Notes: generated by a model from the letters alone, not told the origin. 64,000 bases of DNA from Heterohyrax brucei (GCA_028571685.1 CM053152.1:21894001-21958000); one strand, 5' to 3'; shown: positions 33,816-45,378, counted from the first letter of the stretch. Translations and numbers: made by a program.

Positions 33816-34970
33816 TTCATTTTTTATTGTGCTTTAAACGAAGGTTTACAGAACAAACCAGTTTCTCATTAAACAATTTAGTACACATATTGTTTCATGA
33901 CGATGATTAACAATCCCACAACAGGTCAACATTCTCCCTTCTCCATTTTCTGTTCCATATTATCAACTCTCCTCTCCCTTCCTGCCTTCTAGTCCTTGTG
34001 CCTGGGCTAGCATGCCCCTTTAGTCTTATTTTGTTTTATGGGCCTGTCCAGTCTTTGGCCAAAGGGTGAACATCAGGAGTGACTTCCTTACTGAGCTGGA
34101 AGAGTGTTTACAGGCCTTACTCCCAGGATTTCTGCAGTCTCTGTTAACCAGAAAGAATGGTCTTTCTTTTTGAGTTAGAATTATGTTCTACTTTTTTTCT
34201 CCAGCTCTGCCTGGGACCCTCTCCTATGATTTGTGTCAGAGCAGTCAGTGGTGGTAGTTGGGCACTCTTTAGTTGTACTGGACTCAGTCTGGTGGAAGCC
34301 ATTGTAGATGTGGTATATGAGTCTTTTGGACTAATCTTTCCCTCGTATCTTTAGTTTTCTTCATTCTCCCCTGGTGTTGGTTTTTTTTTTTTTTTTTAAT
34401 GATTGAATGAAAATGCACATTCCCATGTAAATTTTCATGCTCACCTATATGCAGCTCCCATTGCTCTCCCTGGACGCTGACAGTACACTCTTCCTCTCTG
34501 CTCCATACATGTCCTGTCCTCCCAACAGTCTCGTATCCCCTCCTCTCCACCCACTCCCCTTCCTCCTGTGCAACTATAGGATGTCATCCTGCTGACTTCT
34601 TCCTTGTTTTTGAAGGAGCGAGACTGGTGAAGCATTCTTCATGGCAGCTGACAGGCTTTTAAAACCCCAGATGCTACTCACCAAAGTAAAACGTAGAACA
34701 TTTTCTTAATGAAATATGTTATGCCAATAGAACTAGATGTTTTCCAAGACTATGATCCCCACAGCCCTCAGCCCAGCGATTCGGTCCCTCAGGCAGTTTG
34801 GATGTGTCTATGGAGCTTTCATAACTTTGTCTTGTACAGGTTGTGCTGGTTTCCCCAGTATTGTGTACTATCTTACTTTTCACTAGAGTCACCAGTTGTC
34901 TATTTAGTGTATGCTGAGGATTGAATTTTTATTATCTGAAAATGACCAGTCTCTGGACATGCTCAAGATT
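33816..34970 (-). mobile_element. L1 3' UTR (older afrotherian type), antisense, interrupted
   Basis: Starts at the tail (ttttattgtgctttaaacg, ggtttacagaacaaaccagt, tctcattaaacaatttag) and runs through cttctagtccttgtgcctgg to gttatgccaatagaactaga and beyond. A younger L1 3' end interrupts it at 34,379-34,612. Confidence 0.75.
34379..34612 (-). mobile_element. Younger L1 3' end, antisense, with an internal inversion
   Basis: A 19-base T run is followed by the antisense L1 end (ttcccatgtaaattttcatg, cctatatgcagctcccattg). At about 34,570 the text flips to sense L1 (aactataggatgtcatcctg). That head-to-head structure fits twin-primed L1 insertion. Confidence 0.75.
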
Positions 34971-35880
34971 TCATCCAGCATAAATAACAAGCCAAAAGAA
35001 TGAATCTAAGGTGTCTACAGTGAGAAAAAATAAGGTTGCCTTTTTTTCATATATATACCCTTTGTGTTCCAACCTCTTCAATAAATTCTGTATGTATACA
35101 TATTTATGCACATGTAAATATGCAATTCTTGCAAGAAATTACCAAAAAGTTGATTTGTGCACATTTTAAAAGTATTATAACAAATGAAATCAACAGGACA
35201 ATTCAGGGAGAAAAATTAGTTGTAATTTAGAACCAAATTATCAAAATAAATTAAGACATCTTTCATCTTAAATTTTGTGCTAAAAATCAAGTATGACTCA
35301 AATTGTTAAAATACAAATATGTACATTGTTTTTGTGGGGTGTTTTTAGTCCACCTCTAGTTAATATTAAGACTATTGTTGCCAAATTACATCCTCACATC
35401 TAACACAACACCACCTCTACGTCCATATTTTGTTCTCCTTGTAGTTTCGTGCAAAAATCCCATTTTTTACATATGTCCTTAGAAGCACAAGGCAGAAGAT
35501 CACCAGCAGCAAGACTATTTTTCAAAATCCTCTGAAATTTAGTAGTGTGTTTAGTGGAGATATTAGAGCATATGCTGTCATTCCACACACTGAAGCTCTG
35601 CAGCATCTCTTTAATAGTCGAAAAAAAATACAAAGGTCAAGTAACTTTTGTTGCACTTTGTTATTACCTGATGTCTATTTGTTCAAGAGGATATTGTTTC
35701 TTCATGGGTGGTTTTCATCTGTGCTTTTCAGAACAGAAGGCTGAAATAGAAAATCCTGTCTTTGAAGTATTGTGACTTGGGGCTTGTTTGATTCAGAGAG
35801 AGTGTGAACCATAAGGCTACTTTTCCTTTACAGCTAATTTCCTCTTCAATTCATATTGAACTATGTTGTAGAAGTAAAAT
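34971..35880. other. No recognised feature
   Basis: About 0.9 kb, not assigned. A 77-residue minus frame at 35,400-35,633 has five Cys but no domain I recognise. Overlapping plus frames are probably chance. Confidence 0.35.
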
Positions 35881-36050
35881 AAACCAAAAACAAACAAACC
35901 AACCTACTGTTATTGGCTCTATGCCAACTCCTAGCGACCCTATGAGAGAGAGGAGAACTGCCCCATAGAGTTTCCAAGGAGTGCCTGGAGGCTTTCAACT
36001 GCCAATTTTTGGTTAGTAGGTGTAGCACCTAACCACTAGGGAATCAGAGT
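35881..36050 (-). mobile_element. AfroSINE, antisense
   Basis: A-rich end, cctagcgaccctatgagaga, gtttccaaggagtgcctgga, ttggttagtaggtgtagcac: full antisense order. Confidence 0.85.
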
Positions 36051-36061
36051 TTCCATAAGAA

Positions 36062-36250
36062 AAATGGCTAATATTTATTACACATTAACTAACAAGTACT
36101 GGGTTAAATGTTTTACAGACATAGTTTAATTTAATGTTTATGATTACACTTTGTAATACAACCTGATTAATATCCTTTGATGAGAAAGCAGAGGAGCCCA
36201 GAACGTAATTTGTCCAGCCAAACTCTTCCACTACTCTCTGTAGCCTCCAT
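36062..36250 (-). repeat. MIR SINE, antisense
   Basis: ggctaatatttattacacat, tgttttacagacatagttta and tttgatgagaaagcagagga follow the antisense MIR order. Confidence 0.65.
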
Positions 36251-37339
36251 TTAAAAAAAAGAAAAAAACTTAATGAAGAGTAAAAGTTAAATAATAATAC
36301 AGCTAAGTATTTATAATACAGATCCAAAAACCCAATTGTTAAAGGCAGCACTTTACACATGGGTGATAGTGTGTATTTTATAAACCAATCTATTATTTGG
36401 CTAAAAGGTACAGAAATGAAACAGCTTGAATTCAAAGTTCAAAGTGCATCTTAGATGATCATCTCAGGGGATCCTTTCATCTCTATCAGTCCAGTCTACT
36501 AGCCTTTTTCCATAATTTGAGTTTCGTTCTATAGTTTTCTCCCATTCCATCAAGGGTTTCTGTTGTGTCCCTGGTCAAATTGTTGACAGTAGTAGTTTTT
36601 CTGGTCTCAAGTTAGAAGTGGTTATAGTTCATGTAGGCTGTAATTTTCTTTAAGCCCATAATTTCCTTTGTTCTCTTTTGCTCTGTATGAGTACAGACCA
36701 ATAGTTGTATCTTAGATGTCCTTTCATAAGCTTTTAAGACCCTAAATACTACTTACCAAACTAGAGTATAAAACATTATTTTTGTCAACTATGTTATGCC
36801 AACTGGGTTGTCTCTGGGGACTACGGTACTAAGCCTCCTCCTCATCAAATCAATCTATCTAGTTGTTTGGATATGTTTAGGAAGCCTCTGTAACTGTGCC
36901 TCTGTGTGGTTTGTTGCATGTGCAGATATATACGCAGCACATACACATGTGTATATACACATGCCTGCAGATACATCTATACAGTCATGTGCATTTACTC
37001 AACTATGCCTTCCTATACATGTAAGTACATCCATATCTACCTATATAACTACACACATATTTTTTGTTTATTTTAATGTTGCTGCGAACTCATGTTATGT
37101 TACAGTGTTTACTGAAACGGTCCCTTTCTCTTGTGTACTTCTTAGTATCTTTATTTTCCTTGGTCAAGTTGTGCTGATTTCCCCTATATTTGGGATTGCC
37201 TTTCCTATCACCAAAAGTAACAAGTATCAGTGATCTAGAAAGTGATTCCCCCTTTTTGCCCCATCCGTCCCCTGTAACCATGAAGAGCTTTGCTTTTTGT
37301 GTATGTATCTATTCTTCACTTTTTATAATAGTAAGACTA

Positions 37340-37854
37340 TGTCACAGATTGAATTGTGTCTCTCCCAAAATAGGTATGGCCATGTGGCTGGACAATGATT
37401 GTGATTGTCCTCCATTTTGTGATTTTCCTGTGCTGTATGTTAAAGGATTAGGGTGGGACTGTAAATCCCTTCATAGGATTACCTCCCTGCTCCACCGTAA
37501 AGGGAGTTTGCCTGGAGTATGGCTTGCCCTACCCTTAATCCTTTCATCCTACAAGAGATAAAAGGACAGAGAAGCAGGCAGAGAATTGGGTACCTCATAC
37601 CATCAAGAAAGCAGCACCATGAGAATGAGTGCGTCTTTCAGACCTCAAGTTCCCACGCCAAGATTCTCCCTAGACAAAGATGGATGCAATACTGGACTTT
37701 CCTCCAGAGCAGACAACGGGAAAAGCCTTCCCCTGGAGCGGGCATCCTGAATTTGGACTTGTAGCCTACCAGATTGTGTGAGAATAAATCTTCCTTTGTT
37801 AAAGCCATCCACTCTGTGATATGTCCGTTACAGCAGCACTAGCTGACTAAAGCA
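37340..37854 (+). mobile_element. Solo LTR
   Basis: Starts TGTCACAGATTGAATTGTGT and ends CTGACTAAAGCA; AATAAA near 37,784. The flanks GACTA and GAGTA are a 5-bp duplication with one change. Confidence 0.88.
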
Positions 37855-37912
37855 GAGTATAATAGTATTTGTCATTTGTGGTTGACTTATTTCACTCAGC
37901 ATAATGTCCTAT

Positions 37913-38085
37913 GGAAACCTTGGTGGTGTAGTGATTAAGTGCTATGTCTACTAATCAAAAGGCCAGCAGTTTGAGTCCTCCAAGCCCTCCCTGGAAACTC
38001 TATGTGGCAGTTAACTCTGCTCTGACCTATATGGTTGCTATGAATCAGAATCAACTCAACAGCAGAGGATATTTTTTTGGTTGGT
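37913..38085 (+). mobile_element. AfroSINE with perfect 11-bp duplication
   Basis: ggaaaccttggtggtgtagt head and atggttgctatgaatcagaa tail. TAATGTCCTAT at 37,902-37,912 and 38,086-38,096. Confidence 0.92.
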
Positions 38086-38490
38086 TAATGTCCTATAGAT
38101 TCATCCACTAGAAGAAGTTTGACGGACTTCTCATTATTCTTTATGCTTGCATAGCATTCCATTGCATATATGTACCGCAATTTGTTTATCCATTCATCCA
38201 ATAATGGACACTTAGGTTGTTGTCATCTTTCTGCTGTTGTGAATCATGCAGCAATGAACATGTAAATATGTACACGTCTATTCATATAACTGGCCATCTC
38301 TAGGACAAATACCTAAGAGCAGAATTGCTAGGTCCTAAAGTAATTCTAGTAATTGAGGATGTGGCATACTGTTTTCCATAGTGATTATACCATTTTATGA
38401 TTCTATCAGCAATGTATAAGAATTCTAGTCCCCCCACAACCTTGCCAGAATATGTTGTTTTCTGTTATTTATTTTTTTATCATTGTCATT

Positions 38491-38734
38491 TTTACAGTGG
38501 TATAAGTCTATGAGTATGCACTAATGTATTACAAAATGCTTATTATATATATTAAGATACATTCTGGTTGCAAAAATACTGCTAATGTTTATTTTTCTCA
38601 TGAAGACCTTAACATTCCTTTAAAAAATTAGTGTTTAGCAGAGTGTATTTTCAGCATGCTGCACTTGAGGTATTCTTTTTTGGTTTAGCAACTTTGGAGA
38701 CCCTATGTGCTAAAGAGCTTTTCAGCTATAATCT
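38491..38734. other. No recognised feature
   Basis: AT-rich, unassigned. Confidence 0.3.
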
Positions 38735-38833
38735 TTATGTCTTTTTCTTTGGTGGGATCACTGGGTGAGTTCAAAATGTCAACCTTTCAGTCACCAGCTA
38801 AGTGCAAACCATTTGTGTTACCCAGAGACCTTA
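38735..38833 (-). mobile_element. AfroSINE fragment, antisense
   Basis: Head half only: ctgggtgagttcaaaatgtc, caacctttcagtcaccagct and gtgttacccagagacc. Confidence 0.6.
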
Positions 38834-38879
38834 TGAATTAGTATTTAAATGTAAAAAAAAAGTGAGCTTTAAAAAAATG

Positions 38880-39600
38880 CTATAAAAAAAAACTTATGAA
38901 TGAGAAGGGTATCAAAGACAGCAGTCATAAATTTAAACAATGACAGCTGAAACATGAGTGTATTGCAAAACCACCATAAACAAAAATGAAAGACCAACAG
39001 AAAACTCAGAGAAAACTACAATGGTCATAGGAGGAAAAGGACAAATAGCTTTAACATATAAAGAACTTTTATAAATAATGCAGTAGAAAAATATTTTAAT
39101 AGTAAATTGTATGAAGAACGTGAATATCACCACAGAAAGATTCTAAGTGGTAAATACAATGTTTGAGCTCACTAATAGCTACAGAAAAGCAAATGGAAAC
39201 ATCAATTTATACTTTTTTTTGTCAATTATATTGCCAAAGATTTCTTTCTTTTTTTCCTTTTTAAATCCATCTTTGGTGAGGGAGGTAGTCATCCTCATAA
39301 ACTGCTGTTAGGAAAATAAATCAGTACTCTGCAGTAAACAATTTAAATAATACCAATCCAAATCCTAAAAATACGTACACTCTTTGGCAAAGTAATTTCA
39401 ATTTTAGAAATCATAAAGGTGGTATCCAAAGATTCATCTGTAAGGACACTTATATCATTCCAAAAAAATGTTAGAAATAACCTACACCTCTCAGGGACTG
39501 ACTAAATAAGTTATAGTGCATCTATGAAGTGGGATACTAGACAGTCAATCGAAACAGAATAATTAACAATAGAGAATCCATGTATCATGTACCCTGTCTT
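38880..39600 (+). mobile_element. Old L1 ORF2 end, sense
   Basis: actaatagctacagaaaagc, aatggaaacatcaatttata and ctctttggcaaagtaatttc are worn ORF2 C-terminal landmarks. Confidence 0.5.
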
Positions 39601-39885
39601 CAGATGCATCATCCTAGAAAAGCCATTACACTTCTCAGATTGTGCTCCAGACTAAGACTAAGAGTGAGAAAACCTGTGTGCCATTTTTAACAAGCTAGTG
39701 ACTCAGTTAAGTCAGATATTTTTACAACCGAGGGCTTTGGATGAGACTTTCTCTAAGATTCCCTTTAGGTTTGATATCTCCTGAATCTGAGACTGTCTAA
39801 TAGGATATTTTGTCTCTATCTAATGGATAAGCGATAGTCTTCCAGAGGCCTCCCTGGGCCATCTTCTAGAGAAATTAACACAGAA

Positions 39886-40071
39886 AAAACTCCAAACCTG
39901 TTCCCTTTGGGTTAATTCTGACTCATGCTAACCCCATGTGTGCAGAGTAAAACTTCACTCTACAGCATTTTCATGACTGTAACCTTTTGGAAACAGATTA
40001 ACAAGCCTTTTTTCCCAGGCACCCCTGGGTGGCTTCAAACCACCAACATTAAGTTAGTAGCCAAGGGGAAG
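39886..40071 (-). mobile_element. AfroSINE variant, antisense
   Basis: ctgactcatgctaaccccat, agcattttcatgactgtaac, gcacccctgggtggcttcaa and accaacattaagttagtagc keep antisense SINE order. Confidence 0.7.
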
Positions 40072-40214
40072 GGAGGAACATATAGTTTCTGAAACCTACA
40101 GAGATTTGGCTGGTGCAAGTGTGTTTTTTTAGGCCTATGTTAAAAGCATGCTACGTCTAGTTTATACATGTGATTTGTCTTCACTCCCCCAACTTCCCCC
40201 ATTCCTCTATGGAT

Positions 40215-40432
40215 GCTATATGTGTAGTGGTTAAGGCTATAGGATCCTGACTATCTAATTTCATACCTCTCTGAGCAGTGTAACTTTATACAAGTGACTC
40301 AAATTCTCTATACATTTAGTTCTTCATTTATAAAGTGGGGTTAATAATATCACCAAACTCACTGGAGGTGCATGAAAATACCAATGGGTCAGCACAAAGA
40401 ACCTGAAATATGGTAATTTCTCAGTCACACTG
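40215..40432 (+). repeat. MIR SINE
   Basis: tgtgtagtggttaaggctat, tttatacaagtgactcaaat and tttataaagtggggttaata are in sense MIR order. Confidence 0.75.
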
Positions 40433-40892
40433 GCTACTCTCATCATTCTCAATATCATTTAGGTTAAAACTGTGCGTGTCATTTATGTGAGTACTTTTGA
40501 GCTTCTCCTTTTCATCTATTTTCTTTATCAAGTCACTTTAACATTATTTGAACCAATTCTGTTTAATTCACCATGGGTTACAAAGATGAGTAATCTCTTT
40601 CTCCCTTTGAGGGGGAGCTCATGATTTACTGTGGGAGATAAACTAATCTGAGAGAAAGGGTAGTCCTTGATACAGTGAGTCAGGTCTTAAAAATGAGCTA
40701 TGATAACATGCAACCAAGGAGCAGAGGAGAGATAGATACTTCCCAACTGTGAGGATGAAGAAAGGGAGGACATGGCCGTTCAATCAGAGTCTAAGGGCTA
40801 GAAAAGTCAACATAAGTGGTGGCGCTGACGTGAGAAGTATAGCAGACCAAGCAAACATTGATAGAGAAACAGGAAAATGTTAACAGCAAATC

Positions 40893-41495
40893 CTTTAAAA
40901 ATTTTTTTATTAATTATAATTGAATGAAAGTGTGTATTCCCACATAAATTTTGCATGTTTACCTATATGCAGCTCCCACTCTTCTCCCTGCCTGGTGACA
41001 GCACACTCTTCCTCTGCTTCATACATGTCCTACCCTGCCAACAGTCTCTTATCCCCTCCTCTCCACCCACTTCCTTTTCTCCAGTAAGAGGTCAACAGGA
41101 TGATATCCTACAGATGCACAGAACCTTAAAGTGCCCACAAGATATGGTCACTTTGGGTAGATAAGTCCAGTCCATTGTTGTCATAAGAGTTGAACTTCAT
41201 TATGATTTATGGACAGGGGCAGCATTAGGGCCAGGGTCCATGCTCCCAGGGGAACTCTGGAGTCCCTGGACTGTCAATTGTAGTCTTCTAGTGGAGATCT
41301 CAGGGTGCACCCCTATTTATTCTTGTGTTGCCAGTGAGACTCAATTTCATGAGCTCCATCGCAGCTATCACTAGTGGTGGTCAGGCACCATCCGGTTCTT
41401 CTGTCACGAGTCGGTGTAGACACTCCTGTGGGTCTCTCTGTCTTCTGGGTTCTCTTTCCCCCATGTTGTTTTGGTCTTCAGTGATCATCCATTCC
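40893..41495 (-). mobile_element. 5'-truncated L1 3' end, antisense, with perfect 15-bp duplication
   Basis: T-rich start (antisense poly(A)), then tatatgcagctcccactctt and the antisense 3' UTR. TGTTAACAGCAAATC flanks it at 40,878-40,892 and 41,496-41,510. It splits the mariner reading frame. Confidence 0.95.
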
Positions 41496-41729
41496 TGTTA
41501 ACAGCAAATCTTGGCATGAGAAAGGTGTGTGCCAAAATAGTCATGAAGAGCTCATTGATGACCAAAGGCAAAAGAGAATTAAAGCTTGCCAAGACATTTT
41601 GGAGAGCCGAGTTGAGGTCTGGGGCCATGTTATCACTGGTGATGAAACACAGGTGTACCAATACAACCCTGTAACAAAGCATCGACGTGCACAGTGGAAG
41701 TCAGACAATTTTCTACGACCAAATCAAGA

Positions 41730-43422
41730 ATCCATCAGGTAAGATCTCAAAAACAGACTTGTGTATAGAAGAAAAGACTCTTTGACAGCTGCAAGGGAGG
41801 GGAGGGAGGGAGAGTGAGATGGGGAGGGTTTAGTTTAGATAGTTACTAGAAATCTAGTTGGGAGAAAGTGGTGATAGCACACATTAGAAACAAGAACAAC
41901 ATTAAGTGGACTTCAGCATAACTTGAGTACTCTTTCCATCTTAACGCAATACTGCAAGGATAGAGTAGCTGGGGCAGGGGGTGGGAGATCCTGCTCTTAG
42001 GCGAATTCCAGGCCAATTGGCACAACTAGTGTTTTGCTAAGAGAGCTCTCTGCACCCCACATTGGTGAGTGGCATCTGGGGTCTTAAAAGCTGCCAAGCT
42101 GCCATCTGAGGACACAGCAAATGATCCCAACTCAGCAGGAATGGATGCTCACTGAGGACCAAAATGACATGCGGTAAAGACAACCGAGAAGACAGAGAGA
42201 CCCACAAGAGTGGGTGCCTGCATTGACTTGGGACCGGAAGAACCAGACGGTGCCCGGCTACCACCAGTGATAGCCACGATGGCGCTCACAGAGAGGAGTC
42301 TCACTGGCAACACAAGAATAAAAAGGGGTGCATCATGAGATCTCCACTAAAAGGCCTCAATTGATGGTCCAGCGGTTTTGGGGCCCCTGGCACTGATGCT
42401 GCCCTTTCCCATAAATTATAACAAAGGTCCACTCTTTGGACAGGAATGGATTGGACTTGGCAATGCAGAGTAACCATATATTGGAAGCACTTTATGGTTC
42501 TATACATCTATAGGATATCATCTTGCTGATCTCTGGCTGGAGGAAGGGGAGTGGATGGAGAGGAGGGGAAAGGAGGCTGTTGGGAGGATGAGACATGTAT
42601 GGAGCAGAGAGGAATAGTGTGCAGTCACCGGACAGGGAGAGCAGTGGAAGCTGCATATAGGTGGGCATGTAAATTTATACGTGAATGTACATTTTCACTC
42701 AGTCATGTCAAATAAAAATTAAAAAAAAAAAAAGAATCCATCAGGTAAACAAAAATCCTTAAAACTGGACAGAAAGCAACATTGTCATAAATGGAGAAAA
42801 GATTGAGATTGTCAAGGATTTTATTTTGCTTGGGTCCGCAATCAACACCCATGGAAGCAGCAGTCAAGAAATCAAAAGATGCATTATATTGGGAAAATCT
42901 GCTGCAAAGGACCTCTTTAAAGTCTTGAAAAATAAAGATGTCATTTTGAAGACTAAAATGTGTCTGACCCAAGCCATGGTATTTTCAGTTGCATCATATA
43001 CATGTCAAAGCTGGACAATGAACAAAGAAGACAGAAGAATTCATGCCTTTGAATTGTGGTGTTGGAGAAGAACGCTGAATGTACCGTGGACTGCCAAAAG
43101 GACAAACAGATCTGTTCTGGAAGAAGTACAACCAGAGTGCTCCTTGGAAGCCAAGATGGCAAGACTGCATCTTACATACTTTAGACCTGTTGTCAAGAAG
43201 GACCAGTCTCTGGAGAAGGATATCATGCTTGGTAGAGTAGAGGGTCATTGAAACAGAGGAAGACCTTTGACAAGATGGACTGACACAGTGGTTGCAACAA
43301 CAGGCGAAAGCATAAAAATGAATGTGGACATGGCACAAGACCAGGCAGTGTTTTGTTCTGTTGTTCATAGGGTCACTATGAGTCAGAACCAACTCGATGG
43401 CACCTAACAACAACTTAACAAC
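41730..43422 (+). mobile_element. RTE/BovB-type LINE 3' part, with perfect 9-bp duplication
   Basis: Encodes the C-terminal part of an RTE ORF2: KIEIVKDFILLGSAI-like text, QEIKRCIILGK, then FELWCWRRTLNVPWTAKRTN and LEKDIMLGRVEGH. The remnant frame is 42,826-43,251. It ends with gtcactatgagtcagaacca and a run of caacaac. AAATCAAGA flanks it at 41,721-41,729 and 43,423-43,431. An L1 3' end (41,743-42,732) sits just inside its left edge; net RTE length is about 0.7 kb. RTE proteins of this kind are the known mobilisers of SINEs that share their tail. Confidence 0.92.
41743..42732 (+). mobile_element. 5'-truncated L1 3' end with perfect 16-bp duplication
   Basis: Begins in the last codons of L1 ORF2 (as at 30,468), continues through the full 3' UTR with G-rich tract, and ends in an A run. 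AGAATCCATCAGGTAA flanks it at 41,727-41,742 and 42,733-42,748. It spans the RTE/mariner junction and so postdates both. Confidence 0.97.
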
Positions 43423-43961
43423 AAATCAAGAGTCACAACAATGTTGCTAACCTTTTTTGATATCAGAAGAATTGTTCATTATGAATTTGTACCAACTGGA
43501 CAAAGAGTTAACCAAGTTTACTGTTTGGAAGTGCTGAAATGGCTGCATGAAAAAGTTAGACAAAAATGACCTGAATGTTTAGTCACTAACTCATGGCTCT
43601 TGCAGCATGACAGTGTATCAGCTCACATGGCACTGTCTGTAAGGGAGTTCTTAGCCAGTAAACAAATAACTGTATTAGAATACCCTCCCTACCTGATCTA
43701 GCCCCTAATGACTTTTTTCTTTACCCAAAGATAAAGGAAATATTGAAAGGGAGATATTTTGATAACATTCAGGACATCAGGTGTGATACAATGACAGCTC
43801 TGATAGTCATTCCAGAAAGAGTTCCAAAATTGTTTTGAAGTATAGACTAGGCACTAGCATCTGCGCATAGCTTCCCAAAGGGAGTACTTCAAAGGTGACT
43901 ATAGTGATATCCAGTAATGAGGTATACAGCAGTTTCTCTAGGATGAGTTTGTAAATTTAGT

Positions 43962-45040
43962 TGTTAACCAAGTTGCGGAGGTCCGCCATCAGCTTTGTAG
44001 ACAAAGTCACGAACCCCTGTAAATGGCAGACTGAAGCATCTCACCTGTGACATGTTTTCTAGCCTACTGCCCTTGATATTATTTGGCTTCCTAATCAAAT
44101 TTTCTTCAAAAAGATACCCCCTCCTCTCCTGGCACAAGGATCAGGGGAGATGCCTTCTGAGAGGGGCCCTTTACTACCCCCTTGGTTTATGAAATAATAT
44201 CGGGAAAACCTGTATAGGAATTTCTGGGGAAAAGAGCTCAGAGGAATGATTTCTAACACAGCCAGCTTGAGAGCAGCGAGGCCGGCTCAAACCCTGCTGA
44301 CTTCTCCCAGCTCCTCACCCCTGACATATTTCTGGCTGTATATTTTTTCACCCCAATTAAACTCTCCCCTAAAATACCCCCTCATCTCCCTGCACAAGGA
44401 CAAACGCTGAGCCCGGGAACGCCCAGCCCTGCTGACTTCCCCCAACTGCACATCCCCACCCATGTGAAAAGAATTATCCTTTTTAGAACAGCTTAAGAAA
44501 GGCATAGGGTGGGGGACGGTAGATGTTTACTGTCCCCGCAGGAGGAGACAAAATAAAGAACAAAGTAGGAACAAATAGAGATCATAAACTTTAGACCCTT
44601 CCTCGTGTACCTTTTAACCTTGAGGTATAAGTAGGGCTGATTGAGCTCGAGGCATAACCTTGTTTTCACTGTCAATTACACACCTGCCTCGGGCCATTAT
44701 CTAGAAAGCCTTGACAATTAAAAGGATCACAAGGTTTCCGTTAGCTAATAGCTCATGTGGTCAGGGGGCAGGGTAAAAATTACATCACCTCAAGACCACG
44801 AGGTTTTGGTTTCAAATTAGCCAATAGATTGTGTGGTCAGTGGGCAGGGTAAAATTCACGTCACTTTGACTATAAAAACAATAAAGACAGACAGCTTGCT
44901 CTCTTGCTCTCTGGGTCGGGCTGCCATGAACCAGAAAACTCTTTCCTGTCTCTCTTAATTCTTTTCCCGCCGTGCCTCTCCCTCCCTCCGTGTGTGACCC
45001 TGAAAAGATGCCAGGGCTGGCTCCCAGCATCAAGTTAACA
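43962..45040 (+). mobile_element. Solo LTR of a second retrovirus-like family (about 1.08 kb)
   Basis: Begins TGTTAAC and ends GTTAACA, a 7-bp terminal inverted repeat with TG...CA ends. The inner part has short duplicated blocks (taccccctc..tctcc at about 44,114 and 44,380; ccctgctgacttc at about 44,294 and 44,427; the gtggtcag..gggcagggtaaaa pair at 44,756 and 44,833), a CCAAT motif, a TATA box, an AATAAA and a T/C-rich R/U5-like end. No clear target duplication. Class I-like is a guess. No internal viral genes adjoin it. Confidence 0.65.
44818..44885 (+). promoter_or_regulatory. LTR core promoter and polyadenylation signal
   Basis: CCAAT at about 44,821, TATAAAAACA at 44,871-44,880, overlapping AATAAA at 44,880-44,885, then a CT-rich leader. 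The arrangement supports the LTR call. Activity today is unknown. Confidence 0.55.
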
Positions 45041-45084
45041 ACTTGGTTACAGTTACATGTCACAGTTACAATTTCATCCTTTTC

Positions 45085-45200
45085 TGTATAATTATTTTAT
45101 TTTCTCTTTCCACCTGAACTAGAGTTCCAGGAGGACAACAGCCATTTTCTGTTGTATTCAATGCAGTTCACTTCAGTACCTAATAACTGGCACAGGAATG
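45085..45200 (+). repeat. Possible L2 LINE end
   Basis: ctagagttccaggaggacaa, attttctgttgtattcaatg and cctaataactggcacagg resemble the L2 3' end. Confidence 0.45.
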
Positions 45201-45212
45201 TATTTTTAAAAA

Positions 45213-45378
45213 GAAAAAAAAACAAAACCATTGCCACTGTGTCGATTCTGACTCAGAACAACTCTATAGAACAAAGTAAAACTACCCCACAGTTTCCAAG
45301 AAGTGTCTGGTGAATTTGAACTGCAGACCTGTTGGTTAACAGCCCTAGCACTTAACCACTATGCCACCAGGGTTTCCA
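45213..45378 (-). mobile_element. AfroSINE, antisense
   Basis: A-rich end, gattctgactcagaacaact, tggttaacagccctagcact and tatgccaccagggtttcc: complete antisense order. Confidence 0.88.

Larger units (their letters stand above)
36445..38490 (-). mobile_element. L1 (older afrotherian type) 3' UTR and ORF2 end, antisense
   Basis: gacagtagtagtttttctgg and ctttcataagcttttaagac match the 34.6-kb copy. 38,096-38,480 is the antisense ORF2 end (ttatccattcatccaataat, aggacaaatacctaagagca). An LTR (37,340-37,854) and a SINE (37,913-38,085) interrupt it. The 145-codon plus frame at 36,796-37,233 is antisense to L1 and not a gene. Confidence 0.75.
40740..43961 (+). pseudogene. Mariner transposase gene remnant, split by three later insertions
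   Basis: A mariner transposase cuts its element at both inverted ends and moves it to TA sites. Coding pieces are 40,800-40,892 (SIADQANIDRET, DNA-binding region), 41,511-41,720 (VITGDET, first catalytic Asp) and 43,432-43,860 (LQHDSVSAHM, second Asp; REFLASKQITVLEYPPY; the third-Asp region is damaged by a small deletion). The 3' end runs to about 43,961. The pieces become one frame only when an L1 (40,893-41,495), an RTE (41,730-43,422) and the L1 within it (41,743-42,732) are removed. A stop codon in the final piece and the deletion show it is dead. Confidence 0.88.

Noticed and set aside
35400-35633. 77-codon Cys-containing minus frame in repeat-poor DNA
   Set aside because: Cys spacing fits no zinc-binding pattern I know, and nothing else supports a gene.
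36796-37233. 145-codon plus-strand open frame
   Set aside because: It is antisense to an L1 3' region, rich in low-complexity text, with no conserved motif.
42826-43251. 141-codon frame with clear protein similarity
   Set aside because: Real similarity, but to an RTE ORF2 C-terminus. It is a truncated transposon piece and not a host gene.
42994-43413. 139-codon minus-strand frame
   Set aside because: Shadow of the RTE coding strand.
40740-43961. Introns in a host gene built from mariner
   Set aside because: The gaps are exactly L1 and RTE insertions with target duplications, and the frame has stops.
44134-44480. Direct repeats considered as a CRISPR-like or tandem array
   Set aside because: Copies are few, unequal and diverged. 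They fit duplicated blocks within an LTR.
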